This document shows positions 8,707 to 16,083 of a stretch of DNA of 32,052 nucleotides, one piece after another. The translations under genes and the position numbers were made by a program. The stretch comes from an uncultured Clostridia bacterium (lineage in GTDB: Bacteria; Bacillota; Clostridia; TANB77; CAG-508), in assembly GCA_947599825.1 (NCBI GenBank), contig CANQFS010000019.1, positions 1 through 32,052 on the forward strand, in the 5' to 3' direction. The stretch's first letter is position 1; the number at the start of each line of letters is the position of its first letter. The notes beneath the pieces are model-generated. The model was not told the origin of the DNA and did not search any database. It saw nothing but the letters and a program-made list of their open reading frames with translations.

Positions 8707-9270
8707 TTATATATATTTTATTACTTCATAAATTCCATCTACTAATATTTCAGATAGCCTTATTACTTCATTTAAAGAGACATTTTGAAGACTTGCAAAA
8801 TTGTATTTTGATAGTTTATAATTTTTCCCTACTACTGCCCTTATTGAAATATTTCCTACTTCTATTTTTGATTTATAAAGTCCTTTTCCTAAGTGTATTT
8901 TTTCTTTTTTTACAAATATTTTTCCTATATTTTCTTCTTGGGAAAGAGCTGCATCTATAGCAATAACACAAGAATTTTTATGATTTTTTTCTATTATTTT
9001 TAACGCATCTTTTATATTGGTATAACATAGATTTTCTTTTAATGTTCCATATATTGTAATATTTGAAATGTTATATGGTGCCATTTTTTCTTGCAGTCCT
9101 GTTCCTACTAAAGGTCCTAAACAATCTCCTATCATTCTATCTGTTCCAATACATAAAAATACAATTTCCATTTCATTTTGATTTTTTCTTTCTTGCCCAA
9201 GATAGTAACTTAGTTCCTGCACAAAGTCATTTTTTTGCTCATTTTCTTCCTCGTTGTATAGCAAATTCAT
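8707..9270 (-). CDS. yyaC: YyaC-family spore protein (GPR-like fold)
   Basis: The protein has about 187 residues and matches the YyaC/DUF1256 sporulation family. Diagnostic motifs are VFLCIGTDRMIGDCLGPLVG near residue 40, IYGTLKENLCYTN, and CVIAIDAALS followed by a glycine-rich end segment (LGKGLYKSK). Family members are related in fold to the spore protease GPR and are made during sporulation; their substrate is not established. ATG 9270 is preferred because GGAAGG lies about 12 nt upstream, whereas ATG 9282 abuts the Shine-Dalgarno. It sits between two small unknown genes, with the spoIVFA/B-like pair beyond the terminator, making 6.3-9.6 kb a sporulation-flavoured block. Confidence 0.9.
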   Translation of the reverse strand: MNLLYNEEENEQKNDFVQELSYYLGQERKNQNEMEIVFLCIGTDRMIGDCLGPLVGTGLQEKMAPYNISNITIYGTLKENLCYTNIKDALKIIEKNHKNSCVIAIDAALSQEENIGKIFVKKEKIHLGKGLYKSKIEVGNISIRAVVGKNYKLSKYNFASLQNVSLNEVIRLSEILVDGIYEVIKYI

Positions 9271-9371
9271 ACTTACTATCATTCCTTCCCTTTGGCTTAC
9301 TTTTATTTGAAAAAGAATTATAATTATTTTTTATTTCTTTTAGGATAACCTATGTTGCTTTTTGGTTTTTA

Positions 9372-9620
9372 TTACAATATTTTTCTTGGACTAATTATAA
9401 TATTTACATCTTGGCTATTTTGATATTTTTTTATGATGTCTTCAGAAAATCCTGCTATTTCGTTTGATAATACAATAGTATGATAATTTTGTTTTACTAA
9501 TTCTTCCATTGTTTTATCTACTTCTTCTGGATTTTTAAGTCGATGTACCTCCATACCTAGTCTTTCTGCAATTGCAAAATTTTTATTGTCTTTTTCTTGT
9601 TTTATCCATGATATTTTCAT
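9372..9620 (-). CDS. Small protein resembling V-type ATPase subunit F (uncertain)
   Basis: This is an 82-residue protein starting MKISWIKQEK; AAAGGA lies 7 nt upstream of ATG 9620, so the nine extra residues in the track are not used. The pattern of short strands and helices (AIAERLGMEVHRLKNPEEVD; HTIVLSNEIAGFSEDIIKKY; VNIIISP) resembles the small Rossmann-like fold of V/A-ATPase subunit F, including the late strand ending in Pro. No other ATPase subunit is nearby, so a role in an ATPase is doubtful; it may be a stand-alone relative. It lies about 100 nt upstream of yyaC and may be co-transcribed with it. Confidence 0.55.
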   Translation of the reverse strand: MKISWIKQEKDNKNFAIAERLGMEVHRLKNPEEVDKTMEELVKQNYHTIVLSNEIAGFSEDIIKKYQNSQDVNIIISPRKIL

Positions 9621-9733
9621 TTTTTCTTCCTTTCCAAAGCACAAAATTTGATTTATATTTTATATTTGAATATTTTTTGGCTTTTTTTATATTTAGTATA
9701 TTGTGCCTTTTTCGTTTCTTTTTTATACCTTTG

Positions 9734-9762
9734 TTGACTTTTTTGCTGTTTTATACTATGAT
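9734..9762 (+). promoter_or_regulatory. Sigma-A promoter of mscL
   Basis: TTGACT (9734-9739) and TATGAT (9757-9762) are 17 nt apart, about 70 nt upstream of the mscL ATG. Confidence 0.75.
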
Positions 9763-9764
9763 TT

Positions 9765-9793
9765 TTTATAGATGAAGCATTAACATACTACAA
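9765..9793 (-). promoter_or_regulatory. Divergent promoter for the small gene and yyaC unit
   Basis: On the minus strand TTGTAG (9793-9788) and TATAAA (9770-9765) are 17 nt apart, back to back with the mscL promoter. The leader to ATG 9620 would be about 140 nt. Confidence 0.5.
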
Positions 9794-9831
9794 CTAACGC
9801 ATAAGATTTTATAAAAAAAGGAGTAAAAGAA

Positions 9832-10308
9832 ATGTTAAAAGAATTTAAAGAATTTGCTTTAAAAGGCAATATTATGGATATGGCAATTGGTGTTATTATT
9901 GGTGGTGCTTTTCAAAAGATTGTTACTTCTTTAGTAAATGACTTGATTATGCCAGCTATTGCTATTTTTACAGGGAAGGTTGATTTTTCTGATTTAGTTC
10001 TTACTGTTGGAAATTCTTCTATTAAATATGGCTCTTTTATTACTACTGTTGTTGACTTTTTCATTATTGCTTTTTCTATTTTTATTGCTATTCGTTGGAT
10101 TCAGAAAATAAATGATAAGGCAAAAGAAAATTTAGAAAAAAGTAATTTATTAAAACATATAGAAAAAGAGGAAGAAGCAGAAAAAGAAGAGCCTACTACA
10201 AAAGTATGCCCTTATTGTTTTTCCGAAATTAATATACAAGCAACTAGATGCCCTCATTGTACTTCTATTTTAGAAGAAGAAAAGGAAATAGTAGAGGAGA
10301 ATAATTAA
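9832..10308 (+). CDS. mscL: Large-conductance mechanosensitive channel MscL with C-terminal zinc ribbon
   Basis: MscL forms a homopentameric pore that opens under membrane tension and saves the cell from hypo-osmotic burst. Typical features are the N-terminal [23 protein letters not shown] (first helix), the [20 protein letters not shown] pore segment and a second helix around residues 65-90 ([20 protein letters not shown]). In place of the usual short C-terminal helical bundle alone, it carries an acidic linker and a zinc ribbon, CPYC-N10-CPHC (residues about 125-145). The total of 158 residues exceeds the usual ~130-150. AGGAG lies 8 nt upstream. It is a single gene with its own promoter. 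Confidence 0.95.
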   Translation: MLKEFKEFALKGNIMDMAIGVIIGGAFQKIVTSLVNDLIMPAIAIFTGKVDFSDLVLTVGNSSIKYGSFITTVVDFFIIAFSIFIAIRWIQKINDKAKENLEKSNLLKHIEKEEEAEKEEPTTKVCPYCFSEINIQATRCPHCTSILEEEKEIVEENN

Positions 10309-10348
10309 TTTACTAAATACTATGAGTTACCATTAGTTAATTTTCATT

Positions 10349-12352
10349 TTATCTAATATAAAGTACAGGGCGGAAGCCAAGATTAATGTAAGAACCATTA
10401 GAAACATTAAAAGCACGGTAGCATGTAGGACGGGTAGAGTAAATGCAGTCAAAAGAACCTCCACGAAACATGTATGATACAGTTCCGCTATTTAGACAAG
10501 CAACTTCTTGTGTCCATTCCCATAAGTTGCCTGCTATATCATATAAATTCTTTTTCTTTGCATTTTCTGTACTTGCTGTGGTTCTTATTGCAAGGTGATA
10601 TTGATTATCTGCTTTTGTGAAGGCTTCATTAGAGCCTGTATTATTACCATTTAATGTTACTAATGAAAATCTTCCTTGTCCTGTTGTATATTTTACTTTA
10701 TCATTATTAGTATAATTTCCCCAGTAGCTTTCTGTTATATCTCTATTATTTTCTGCAATAAAGTTTAACATAGTATCCCACATTGTCCCTGTTATTAAGC
10801 CACTTTGCACATAATTTGAGTTGTTATACATGCTATTACATAATTCTAATGCTGTGAAATAATCTGCATGATAATATGGTATCTCGCCTGCTTTACAAGT
10901 AATTTTTCCTTTTGTTACTGTATGACCTAATCCATCACGTATAGAAAAATTGTCATCTTTAGAATCTGTTGTTATATGCCCCGCTCCAAAATCTACATTT
11001 GTTGATAGAGTGATTTGGCTTGTTCCTGCCTCATATCTTCCTATATAAAAGCCACCATATTTTTTTATTTGTGTAAGTTCTAATCCAGATGTTTGTTTCT
11101 CCCATGTTGCCGTTCCTGCGGCTTCTAAAAATTCTGTTCCATCATCTTTTGTCCATTTTGTTTTTTTATAATTATTTAATTCTACTGGTATCCATACAAA
11201 TTGGTTGCCTTTTAATGCTGAGCTTTCAGTATTAACTGTTCCATTTGTATTATATGTTACTCCTGCTGGCACATCTGTTTGATTTGCATATTTGTTTTCA
11301 TCTCTTGCATCATCTGATATTACTACTCCGCTTGCTTTTGTGCCTCCTACATAGTAGAAACCTTTTGGTACTGGAATAGTTGCATCTCCTACATTTACCA
11401 TATTTACTGATACTTCTTTTTCTTTTAAATCTTTTAGTTCTTTTTGTGATTGTGCTAATTGCGTTTTTAAACTATTTACTTGAGTTTCTAATTGTGTTTT
11501 ACTCGAATTTAATTGTGTTATTTGTTGCTCTTGATTTGCTATTTGTGTATCTTTTGTTTTTATCTGTTCGTTTAAGCTATTAATTTGACTTTGTTTCTCT
11601 TGTATTGTTGCTTCGTTTGCTGCTACTTGTTGTTCTAGTTCACTTTTTTCACTTTTTAGACCATTTATTTGCTCTTCTTTATTTTGTATATCTGCTTGTT
11701 TTTGCGCTACTTGCTTTGTTAATTCATCTATTTGCTCTTGTTTTGCTTGTAAATTTGTTTCTCCCTGTGCTACTTGTCTATTTAGGTCTTCTATTTGTTT
11801 TTCTTTTTCTGCTATGTTTGTTTTATCTTCTTCTACTTGACTTGTTAATTCATTTATTCTTGTTTGCTTTTCTTCTATTTCTGTTTTTTGTTGATTAACT
11901 TGTCCTTGCAAAGTACTTATCTGTCCATTTAATTCTTGTATATTATCTTGCAATCCTTGCTTTGCTTGTTTTTCACTTTCTAACTGTTCTTCTAAATTTT
12001 TTATTGTTTCATTTAGGTCATCTATTGTTCCTTCTAATTCACCTATTTCAGGGCTTTCATAATACCCACCTTGTTCTAATTCATCATATAGTTCATTCAT
12101 TCTTGTTTGCTCTTCTATTTGTGCTAATTCTATATTCTCTTTTGCTTTTTTGGCCATAGTAAATAAGCCATTTTCGCCTAAGGTTAGGTTTAAGCTTATT
12201 CCTGCTAATATGATTAACACTACAATTGTCACTACAAGTGAAACTAAAGTAATTCCATGAATTGATTTTTCTCTCTTTTCTTTTTTGTTTTGAACTTTTT
12301 CAGTTTTACTATTTTTATTTCCTATTTTTGATTTTTCTAACACCCTTTTCAT
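10349..12352 (-). CDS. Pilin-like N-terminus, long coiled coil and formylglycine-enzyme/C-type-lectin-like domain with a DGR-like variable tail
   Basis: The protein has about 667 residues in three parts. After a basic stretch, a pilin-like hydrophobic helix (GITLVSLVVTIVVLIILAGI, about 33-55) would anchor it in the membrane. Residues about 105-315 are continuous coiled coil (QIDELTKQVAQKQADIQ). The C-terminal ~340 residues match the FGE-sulfatase/SUMF1 fold, a C-type-lectin variant: VPKGFYYVGG, FVWIPVELNNY, GGFYIGRYEAGT, NLYDIAGNLWEWT, RGGSF and GFRPV. Enzymatic use is doubtful; such domains serve as displayed ligand binders in DGR targets. The last ~35 codons have base composition unlike the rest (see finding). 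ATG 12352 lies 12 nt after AGGAG; TTG 12364 abuts that site but has AGGA 7 nt upstream, so it remains possible. It has its own promoter. Confidence 0.8.
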   Translation of the reverse strand: MKRVLEKSKIGNKNSKTEKVQNKKEKREKSIHGITLVSLVVTIVVLIILAGISLNLTLGENGLFTMAKKAKENIELAQIEEQTRMNELYDELEQGGYYESPEIGELEGTIDDLNETIKNLEEQLESEKQAKQGLQDNIQELNGQISTLQGQVNQQKTEIEEKQTRINELTSQVEEDKTNIAEKEKQIEDLNRQVAQGETNLQAKQEQIDELTKQVAQKQADIQNKEEQINGLKSEKSELEQQVAANEATIQEKQSQINSLNEQIKTKDTQIANQEQQITQLNSSKTQLETQVNSLKTQLAQSQKELKDLKEKEVSVNMVNVGDATIPVPKGFYYVGGTKASGVVISDDARDENKYANQTDVPAGVTYNTNGTVNTESSALKGNQFVWIPVELNNYKKTKWTKDDGTEFLEAAGTATWEKQTSGLELTQIKKYGGFYIGRYEAGTSQITLSTNVDFGAGHITTDSKDDNFSIRDGLGHTVTKGKITCKAGEIPYYHADYFTALELCNSMYNNSNYVQSGLITGTMWDTMLNFIAENNRDITESYWGNYTNNDKVKYTTGQGRFSLVTLNGNNTGSNEAFTKADNQYHLAIRTTASTENAKKKNLYDIAGNLWEWTQEVACLNSGTVSYMFRGGSFDCIYSTRPTCYRAFNVSNGSYINLGFRPVLYIR
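10361..10465 (-). other. Candidate variable region (VR) of a diversity-generating retroelement
   Basis: Coding for RGGSFDCIYST...NLGFRPVLY, this is the usual VR position at the end of an FGE/C-type-lectin domain. From the Ser of RGGS to the Pro of GFRP, 29 of 30 codons end in C or T and the stretch is far richer in G and C than its surroundings. That is expected when AAC/AAT template codons are diversified to NNC/NNT. No template copy or reverse transcriptase is visible in the window, so activity is unproven. Confidence 0.55.
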
Positions 12353-12385
12353 CTGTTTTTTCAACTCCTATTCCTATTTTGTTTT

Positions 12386-12414
12386 ATTATATCTTTGGAG
12401 TTGGTTAAGCACAA
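12386..12414 (-). promoter_or_regulatory. Sigma-A promoter of the coiled-coil/FGE-like gene
   Basis: On the minus strand TTGTGC (12414-12409) and TATAAT (12391-12386) are 17 nt apart, about 35 nt upstream of the start codon. CAACTCC in the spacer is the inverse of GGAGTTG over the ribosome binding site; this is probably coincidence. Confidence 0.75.
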
Positions 12415-12483
12415 TGAATTAGGGCTTTTTAGCTAATAACTTTTTTACATAATTTTGCTATTTTCTTATTATACATTTCTATT

Positions 12484-13626
12484 TCATACATTTTTATTTT
12501 TTTCTAGTAACTCTTTTTTTATTTCTTCTATTTCTTTTTTATTAGCCTTTGTTACTTCTTGTATTATTTTATCATCTAAATTTAAGGCTAGCATTCTTCT
12601 TATTGTTAATTTTATCGTTTCTAACTTACCTTGTATTTCTCCCCTTATTTCACCTTCTCTCATTGCTTGTAATTTTATTTCTAACCTTTCTTTTCTTTCA
12701 TTTTCATGTATCCTTTCTGCTAATGTCATACTTTTTTCCTCCTTCTTTACTTTATTTAATACTGTTTCTAGCTGTTCTTGCTCAATTATTCCCTCTGCTT
12801 TATATCTTATTATGTCTTTTATTTTTTCTAAATTTTTATTTTTACTTGCTTTTAATATTTCTTCTACATTCTTTACAAACTCTACTGAATTTTCACTTTT
12901 TTCTAGTAACATTACTTTTGATAATATATTATCTTCCTTTAATAGTTCTTCTTTACTATATGCGTGAATATCTACCAAACTTATTTCTTCTTTTTCTTCA
13001 TACCATTTTGCTTCTTCTTTTAGCTCTTGCATACTTAATTTTGCATTCCACTTCTCTTCTCCTGTATAAATGATAATTGGTATTATTAATGGATATTTAT
13101 ACGATTTTCTTTTTCTTTCCTTCTCATCTATTATAACTCGCATAATTTCAATACTATATTCCATCATTCTATATGCTATAGAATAGTCTATTGTTGACTG
13201 ATGTTCTATTAAGAAAAAGATGTTTTTACCTTTTATTTTATATATAATATCAGATTCTCTATCTTGATAATTACTTGTAATAAATCTATTTGAATATAGT
13301 TCTATTTCTTCCTTTATTTCTTGTTTTGGTTTTAGGGCTTTATTTATTAGACTTAATGCTTCTTCTTTTGTCATTAATATATCTCGAATTATTTTATCAT
13401 GTTCATTATTTTTGTCATAGATATATTCTGCTGGCTCTTCTTTCAGTATACATTGTTTTTCTTCTGGCTCCATTAATTCATATAATTCATCTAAATATGT
13501 TTCTTTTCGTTCACTAAAATATTTGTAGTTCTTCTTTTTTAATTCTTCTTTTTTATTTCTTAGTTCCTCTTTTTGCTTTTGAAATTCTTCATATTTTAGA
13601 TAATCTTTGTATGTAATTTTTAGCAA
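12484..13626 (-). CDS. Rpn/YhgA-family PD-(D/E)XK nuclease (transposase_31-like)
   Basis: This 380-residue protein belongs to the recombination-promoting nuclease (Rpn, PF04754-like) group, DNA endonucleases that are often variable in copy and context. The family pattern is visible: HDKIIRDILMTKEEAL near residue 75, catalytic acids in RESDIIYKIKG and FFLIEHQST (D...ExQ), then YRMMEYSIEIMR and YPLIIPIIIYTG. The C-terminus is a charged helical tail (EGEIRGEIQGKLETIKLTI) typical of the family. The start is TTG 13626: a perfect AGGAGGT lies 6 nt upstream and the next in-frame ATG is about 50 residues in. It is a lone gene between a terminator and the next transcription unit. Cellular role is not known. 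Confidence 0.85.
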   Translation of the reverse strand: MLKITYKDYLKYEEFQKQKEELRNKKEELKKKNYKYFSERKETYLDELYELMEPEEKQCILKEEPAEYIYDKNNEHDKIIRDILMTKEEALSLINKALKPKQEIKEEIELYSNRFITSNYQDRESDIIYKIKGKNIFFLIEHQSTIDYSIAYRMMEYSIEIMRVIIDEKERKRKSYKYPLIIPIIIYTGEEKWNAKLSMQELKEEAKWYEEKEEISLVDIHAYSKEELLKEDNILSKVMLLEKSENSVEFVKNVEEILKASKNKNLEKIKDIIRYKAEGIIEQEQLETVLNKVKKEEKSMTLAERIHENERKERLEIKLQAMREGEIRGEIQGKLETIKLTIRRMLALNLDDKIIQEVTKANKKEIEEIKKELLEKNKNV

Positions 13627-13978
13627 ATTTTACCTCCTATGTTTGTTACGCTATCTTTACTACATTATTAATATAAATTTAAAAGTTAAGTTATTTTTTC
13701 TAATACCTCCTTTCTCTCCCCTTTTTTATTTTTTTCTTGATTTTTTTTAGAATCAATTTTTTGATATTAATTTTTTGAACCCAATATTATTTTTATAGTT
13801 CTATTAAAGCACATAAATAGCAAAAAAGCAAGAACTTTTCATCGCCTTTTTCTGACATTTTTCTTGCTTTCATTTGATTTTTTCTATATAAAATTGTATT
13901 AGTAAAAAAGCGCCTTGAACTTTTTATAAATTCAAAGCGTAAAAATATTTTTAATATTTATAAAACAACAGATTTCAG
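13627..13978. other. Intergenic region of ~350 nt with a terminator and a dispersed repeat, no gene
   Basis: No open frame with a supported start lies here. It holds the terminator-like element at 13828-13864, a small TTGATT/AATCAA hairpin near 13737, and an AGAAAGGAGGT Shine-Dalgarno-like motif (minus strand, near 13710) with no start codon in range. Confidence 0.6.
13828..13864 (-). terminator. Hairpin terminator after the permease gene, containing a dispersed repeat
   Basis: On the minus strand GCAAGAA and TTCTTGC frame the element and TTTTTT follows, as expected for an intrinsic terminator. The loop contains a sequence found again at 27131 (see finding). Confidence 0.5.
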
Positions 13979-14836
13979 CTAAATAACTAATAAGTCTAGT
14001 AAAATTCCTGAAATAACACCGATTGCATATAATATGGCTAATATTTTTATATTTTCTTTTCTATTTTCATTCACACGGAATAAAACTAAAATACCAATTC
14101 CAGAGCCTACTAGTAAACCACCTATCATTGAGCCAAATGAAATTACTTGTTCTAAATATAATTGAGTTAAAATAACAGACCCTGCACAATTTGGAATAAT
14201 TCCTAATAAACCTGAAATGATTGGTCCTACTACTGGCATATTTAAAATTAGATTTGCTAAATTTTCTTCTCCTATTAAATGAATTACAAAGTTTATTAAT
14301 AAAGAAATGATAAAGATAAATATAAAAATATGTAAAGTATGTTTTATAGAAGATTTTAAAATTCCTTCTTCTTCACAATGGCAATGCTCATGTTCGCAAA
14401 TATGACCTATTTCTTCCTCTAATGCATCTTCTTTTTTCTTTTTTAATGCTTGTCCTATCATATCTATTAATAAGCCTGATACTATTCCTATTAACAATTT
14501 AATGGCTAAAATAGTTATAATAATAGAAACAGGAACCGCTTCTGAAATTAAAATAGGAAGCATTTCATCAGAAGTTGATAGAAAAATTGCAATTAGTGTG
14601 CCTAAAGTAATAACTTTTCCTGCATATAAATTGGCTGCTGCTGCTGAAAAACCACATTGTGGAAAAATTCCTAAAATTCCTCCAAATAGTGGTCCAAACT
14701 TTCCTGATTTTTGAATTATTTTCTTTGCCTTTTCTCCTGTTTTATGCTCAATATATTCCATAATAAGATAAGTAATAAATAGGAAAGGCAATAGTTTTAT
14801 GCTATCTATTATAGTATCTAACAAGATATCTATCAT
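13979..14836 (-). CDS. Manganese/arsenic-efflux-type permease with His/Cys-rich loop
   Basis: This 285-residue membrane protein has two similar halves. Each half carries a glycine/proline/cysteine signature: GILGIFPQCGFSAAAANLYA in the first and GLLGIIPNCAGSVILTQLYL in the second. This is the pattern of the family annotated as putative manganese transporter or arsenic efflux protein. Roughly eight hydrophobic segments are visible. The loop between the halves holds HICEHEHCHCEEE, a likely metal-binding site and a hint that a soft or transition metal is handled. The start is ATG 14836, with AGAGGA 6 nt upstream and a promoter at 14890-14918. I found no yybP-ykoY manganese riboswitch in the leader, which is only ~50 nt. 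It is a single gene. Confidence 0.75.
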   Translation of the reverse strand: MIDILLDTIIDSIKLLPFLFITYLIMEYIEHKTGEKAKKIIQKSGKFGPLFGGILGIFPQCGFSAAAANLYAGKVITLGTLIAIFLSTSDEMLPILISEAVPVSIIITILAIKLLIGIVSGLLIDMIGQALKKKKEDALEEEIGHICEHEHCHCEEEGILKSSIKHTLHIFIFIFIISLLINFVIHLIGEENLANLILNMPVVGPIISGLLGIIPNCAGSVILTQLYLEQVISFGSMIGGLLVGSGIGILVLFRVNENRKENIKILAILYAIGVISGILLDLLVI

Positions 14837-14889
14837 CTTTGTTCCTCTTTCTTATAAAAATATTGACGTTTCTCTTTTTAACAGCTATT

Positions 14890-14918
14890 ATGATAGCATA
14901 ATTTTTTTACTTTTACAA
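14890..14918 (-). promoter_or_regulatory. Promoter of the permease gene
   Basis: On the minus strand TTGTAA (14918-14913) and TATCAT (14895-14890) are 17 nt apart. The -10 box overlaps a small GCTATTATGATAGC inverted repeat that could be an operator. Confidence 0.6.
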
Positions 14919-14922
14919 GCTA

Positions 14923-15051
14923 TTATCTATTTAAATAAGCGTTATTTATTCAGATAAACATTATTTATTCAAATAAGCGTTATTTGTTCAAATAAGCGTT
15001 ATCTATTCAAATAAACATTATTTAAATAAGCATTATTTATTTAAATAAGCA
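14923..15051. repeat. Seven tandem copies of a 19-bp unit (TTATTTATTCAAATAAGCG)
   Basis: Copies start at 14923, 14942, 14961, 14980, 14999, 15018 and 15033. The sixth has lost 4 bp. Copies end in GCG, GCA or ACA, and most contain a TTATTT...AAATAA inverted repeat. The array fills the gap between the patatin stop and the permease promoter. Confidence 0.9.
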
Positions 15052-15067
15052 TTATCCTTTAAATGTA

Positions 15068-15923
15068 TCATTCTTTGCAAAGTTCTTTTATTTTTCTTAT
15101 ATTTTTTATTACACACTCATACCCATATTGATAACAATTATCTAACTTTTGTACGTCCAGTAAACCTACTTTATCTGTATAAACACTTAATACCATATCA
15201 CTTTTTTCTAAATTTTCTTCTGCAATTTTGTTTCCCATAATATCAATGGTCTTCATTATAATATCCATCATATTACTTGTTTCATCTACAGGGTCTGCAT
15301 CAAATTTTACTGCAATTACTTTGTCTGCCCCCTGCTTCCTTACTTCTGTAACAGGTACATTGTCTAATGCTCCTCCGTCCATAAAAGCATGTGTGCCTAT
15401 TAAACATGGATTAAATACAGCAGGAAAGCTACTGCTTGCCCTTACTGCTTTTCCTATGCTAATGTTGGTTAAGTATTGAGATTTATCTTTGGCTTCTTCA
15501 GGAACATGATTTGTAAATACATATTCCTTTGATTCTGTAATGTCTACACTTGGTATTACAATAGGCATTGGTATTTGTTTTATTTCTTTAATTCCTTTTT
15601 TTAATGCTAATTTATTGCATAGTATTTCGATTGGTTCTCCATCTTTTAGACCTGTAACCTTCTTCTTATAAAAAAAATATTGTTTTATTCCTTTCAATAT
15701 TGGTTCAGTGTGAAAAGAAGTAATTTCTTTTGCATATCTTTTAAATAAAAGATAGATATAGTGTGGTTTATAGCCCATAGCATATAGACTTGCTATCATA
15801 CTTCCGGCAACTTGTTCCTCCTATTATATCAATTTTTATCTCATTATCCTCTAATGCTTTTAGTACTCCTGCATGTGCAATTCCTCTAATACCTCCGCCA
15901 GATAAAGCAATTCCTAATTTCAA
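15068..15923 (-). pseudogene. Patatin-like phospholipase, frameshifted at the catalytic serine
   Basis: The track lists only 15068-15799, but the true N-terminus lies upstream in another frame: TTG 15923 with GAGAGGTG just before it, encoding [20 protein letters not shown] with the oxyanion motif GGGIRG. This frame runs to IIGGTS and then shifts. The other frame resumes at [12 protein letters not shown]. One extra T in AAGTTGCCGG (about 15811-15816) breaks the GTSAGS nucleophile elbow. The catalytic aspartate motif DGG (AFMDGGALDNVPV) is intact downstream. Restored, the protein has 284 residues, normal for single-domain bacterial patatin or NTE-type lipases that cleave acyl chains from phospholipids. 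As read, no active enzyme is made; a sequencing error would restore it. Confidence 0.85.
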
Positions 15924-16083
15924 TAAAAAGCACCTCTCTTATGTTTAACTATATTATTTACTATTATTATATGTTTAAACATTAGGGAGGTTATTTCTTA
16001 GCTTTTTATAGAATTGCTATTATGTACTTATATATTTTAATATTTCTATATAGTTTTATATTTTTTATATATTTTAGTATCTT
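15924..16083. other. Short A/T-rich gap, no gene seen
   Basis: This holds only an imperfect TGTTTAA/TTTAAACA inverted repeat near 15941-15980, possibly part of the patatin promoter. No frame extends the LPRTGF protein into a membrane anchor here. Confidence 0.5.

Noticed and set aside
10349-12352. Search for the DGR reverse transcriptase and template repeat within the window
   Set aside because: No ORF has reverse-transcriptase motifs, and no second copy of the RGGS-to-GFRP sequence or its A-rich template was seen; any cassette must lie elsewhere.
12455-13073. Long plus-strand ORFs rich in Leu/Phe/Ser opposite the Rpn gene (170 and 174 aa), and similar ORFs opposite the SpoIVFA-like gene and other genes
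   Set aside because: They are antisense shadows of A-rich minus-strand genes: low-complexity hydrophobic sequence, no ribosome binding sites, no recognisable family.
12484-13626. Calling the Rpn-family gene a mobile element
   Set aside because: No terminal inverted repeats or target duplications were visible; the family is a nuclease despite the historical transposase label.
13800-13851. Small protein starting MSEKGDEKF inside the dispersed repeat
   Set aside because: No Shine-Dalgarno, only 21 codons, and the second repeat copy encodes just 11 codons; shared bases are better explained as a repeat element.
14837-14889. yybP-ykoY manganese riboswitch before the permease
   Set aside because: The leader from the predicted start site is only about 50 nt and shows no matching stems.
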